Part shown: positions 63,016-64,000 of the stretch, one piece after another
Position numbering within the stretch: the first letter of the stretch is position 1
Layout: each line of letters opens with the position of its first letter
Source: Bacillus pinisoli
GTDB lineage: Bacteria; Bacillota; Bacilli; Bacillales; SA4
NCBI RefSeq assembly: GCF_023036475.1
Contig: NZ_JAJQKI010000002.1
Location: 372,001 to 436,000 of the forward strand
Length of the DNA: 64,000 bases
Direction of reading: 5' to 3'
Notes under the pieces: model-generated
The model's database searches: none
Told to the model about the DNA's origin: nothing
The model's input: only the letters and a program-made list of their open reading frames with translations
Program-made: the position numbers and the translations under genes

Positions 63016-64000
63016 TTATTTGGCTAATTCTATTAATAAATCACCAGTCTGTACTGACGCTCCGTCTGTTACATGTATTTCTTTTATCGTTCCAGAGAAG
63101 GTGGCTTGAACAGTTGTCTCCATCTTCATGGCTTCAGAAATCAATAAGTGATCCCCTTTTTCAACTTTTTCACCTTTCTTGACTAGAACCTTAACAACTG
63201 TTCCTGGCATAGTTGCAGCAATATGATCAGGATTTGTACGGTCAGCCTTCTTATTTACTGCTACCGTTGATTTAATACTTTCATCTTTTATTAGTACTTC
63301 CCTCGGTTGGCCATTTAGCTCAAAATACACAACACGTGTTCCATCAGCTTGTGGCTGACCTATTGAAACTAACTTAACAATGAGTGTTTTACCTTGTTCG
63401 ATCACTACTTCAATTTCTTCACCCAGTCGCATTCCATAGAAGAATGTTGGAGTGTCAAGAACTGATACATCACCATACTCATCCACTACTTTTTGGTAAT
63501 CCATAAATACCTTTGGATATAACGCATATGAAATCATTTCATGGCTTGTTGTTTGGCGATTAAGTGTATGAAAAATAGATTCCTTTAATTCATGGAAATG
63601 AATCGGCTCAAGCAATTCTCCAGGACGTACAGAAATTGGTTCTTTCCCTTTAAGGATAATTCGTTGAAGCTCTTTTGGAAAACCACCGTGTGGTTGACCG
63701 AGATATCCTTCAAAAAGTTCTACTACTGAATCAGGGAAATCTAATACTTCACCTTTTTCATATATGTCATCCTCGGTTAAATCATTTTGAACCATATATA
63801 AGGCCATATCTCCAACTACTTTGGACGAAGGAGTTACTTTTACGATATCACCGAACATATCGTTAACACGGCGATACATCACTTTTACTTCATCCCATTT
63901 TTCACCAAGCCCTACAGCTTTAGCCTGTTGCTGAAGATTACTGTACTGTCCACCTGGCATCTCATGCATATACACTTCTGGATGAGGTGCATTCATTCCA
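63016..64000 (-). CDS. pycA: pyruvate carboxylase, C-terminal part (cut by window edge)
   Basis: The last ~328 residues of the multidomain biotin enzyme that carboxylates pyruvate to oxaloacetate. Visible are the end of the carboxyltransferase domain (EVYMHEMPGGQYSNLQQQAK), the PYC-OADA region (TPSSKVVGDMALYMVQND, GYLGQPHGGFP) and the C-terminal biotinyl domain with the attachment motif EAMKM. The biotin carboxylase domain lies beyond position 64000. Adjacency to ctaA is as in B. subtilis. Confidence 0.97.
   Translation of the reverse strand, partial: GMNAPHPEVYMHEMPGGQYSNLQQQAKAVGLGEKWDEVKVMYRRVNDMFGDIVKVTPSSKVVGDMALYMVQNDLTEDDIYEKGEVLDFPDSVVELFEGYLGQPHGGFPKELQRIILKGKEPISVRPGELLEPIHFHELKESIFHTLNRQTTSHEMISYALYPKVFMDYQKVVDEYGDVSVLDTPTFFYGMRLGEEIEVVIEQGKTLIVKLVSIGQPQADGTRVVYFELNGQPREVLIKDESIKSTVAVNKKADRTNPDHIAATMPGTVVKVLVKKGEKVEKGDHLLISEAMKMETTVQATFSGTIKEIHVTDGASVQTGDLLIELAK

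Overview
The window is a chromosomal segment of a low-GC, endospore-forming member of the Bacillaceae. The evidence is sporulation genes (sigE, sigG, spoIIGA, spoVD, spoVE, gerR, ylbJ, ylmC), a meso-DAP-type MurE, a divIVA/sepF division system and strong GGAGG ribosome binding sites. Gene order closely follows the B. subtilis pycA-ctaA ... ylb ... dcw ... divIVA-ileS region. It is given here mostly in reverse, so most genes lie on the minus strand and read from high to low coordinates.

Layout from left to right: (1) 1-5171, the region downstream of ftsZ: the 5' end of ileS with its T-box leader, then divIVA, ylmH, ylmG, sepF, ylmE, ylmD and ylmC. (2) 5634-8223, the sporulation sigma block: sigG, sigE and spoIIGA, where SpoIIGA is the protease that matures pro-sigma-E. 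(3) 8497-28725, the division and cell wall (dcw) cluster: ftsZ, ftsA, sbp, ylxX, ylxW, divIB, murB, murG, spoVE, murD, mraY, a short MurF-N-domain-like ORF, murE, spoVD, pbpB, ftsL, rsmH and mraZ. The mraZ leader carries periodic MraZ operator motifs. (4) 28936-38690: bshC, a DUF3397 gene, panE, a three-gene acyl-CoA carboxylase set, ylbP, gerR, an enoyl-CoA hydratase-like gene, rpmF and ylbN. (5) 39012-53896, the ylb block: tmcAL, ylbL, ylbK, ylbJ, coaD, rsmD, a CsfG-type sporulation small RNA, ylbG, ylbF, ylbE, ylbD, ylbC, ylbB, ylbA, plus several genes not in the B. subtilis block. (6) 54819-64000, the cytochrome caa3 oxidase block: a DUF420/CtaM-like gene, ctaG, ctaF, ctaE, ctaD, ctaC, ctaB, the divergent ctaA, and the 3' end of pycA.

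How it works together: MurE, MraY, MurD, MurG and MurB make lipid II. PBP2B, FtsL, DivIB, FtsA, FtsZ, SepF and DivIVA form the division machine. SpoVD and SpoVE are the sporulation PBP and SEDS pair for cortex synthesis. SpoIIGA, sigma-E and sigma-G link septation to gene expression in mother cell and forespore. CtaA and CtaB make heme A for the CtaCDEF oxidase.

Most unusual points: an intact, translationally coupled ORF at 20029-20520 sits exactly where murF lies in ancestral dcw clusters but keeps only a MurF-like N-terminal domain. A pyrimidine-rich small RNA with a forespore-type promoter lies between rsmD and ylbG. Several dispersed repeats occur, including MITE-like elements with inverted ends and GC-rich structured elements. 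An uncharacterised Cys-rich small protein lies beside the Cys-rich YlbF/RicF. Many genes use TTG or GTG starts, and start positions given here were chosen from ribosome binding site spacing and remembered B. subtilis proteins. All family assignments come from reading the sequence and recall; no database search was run.
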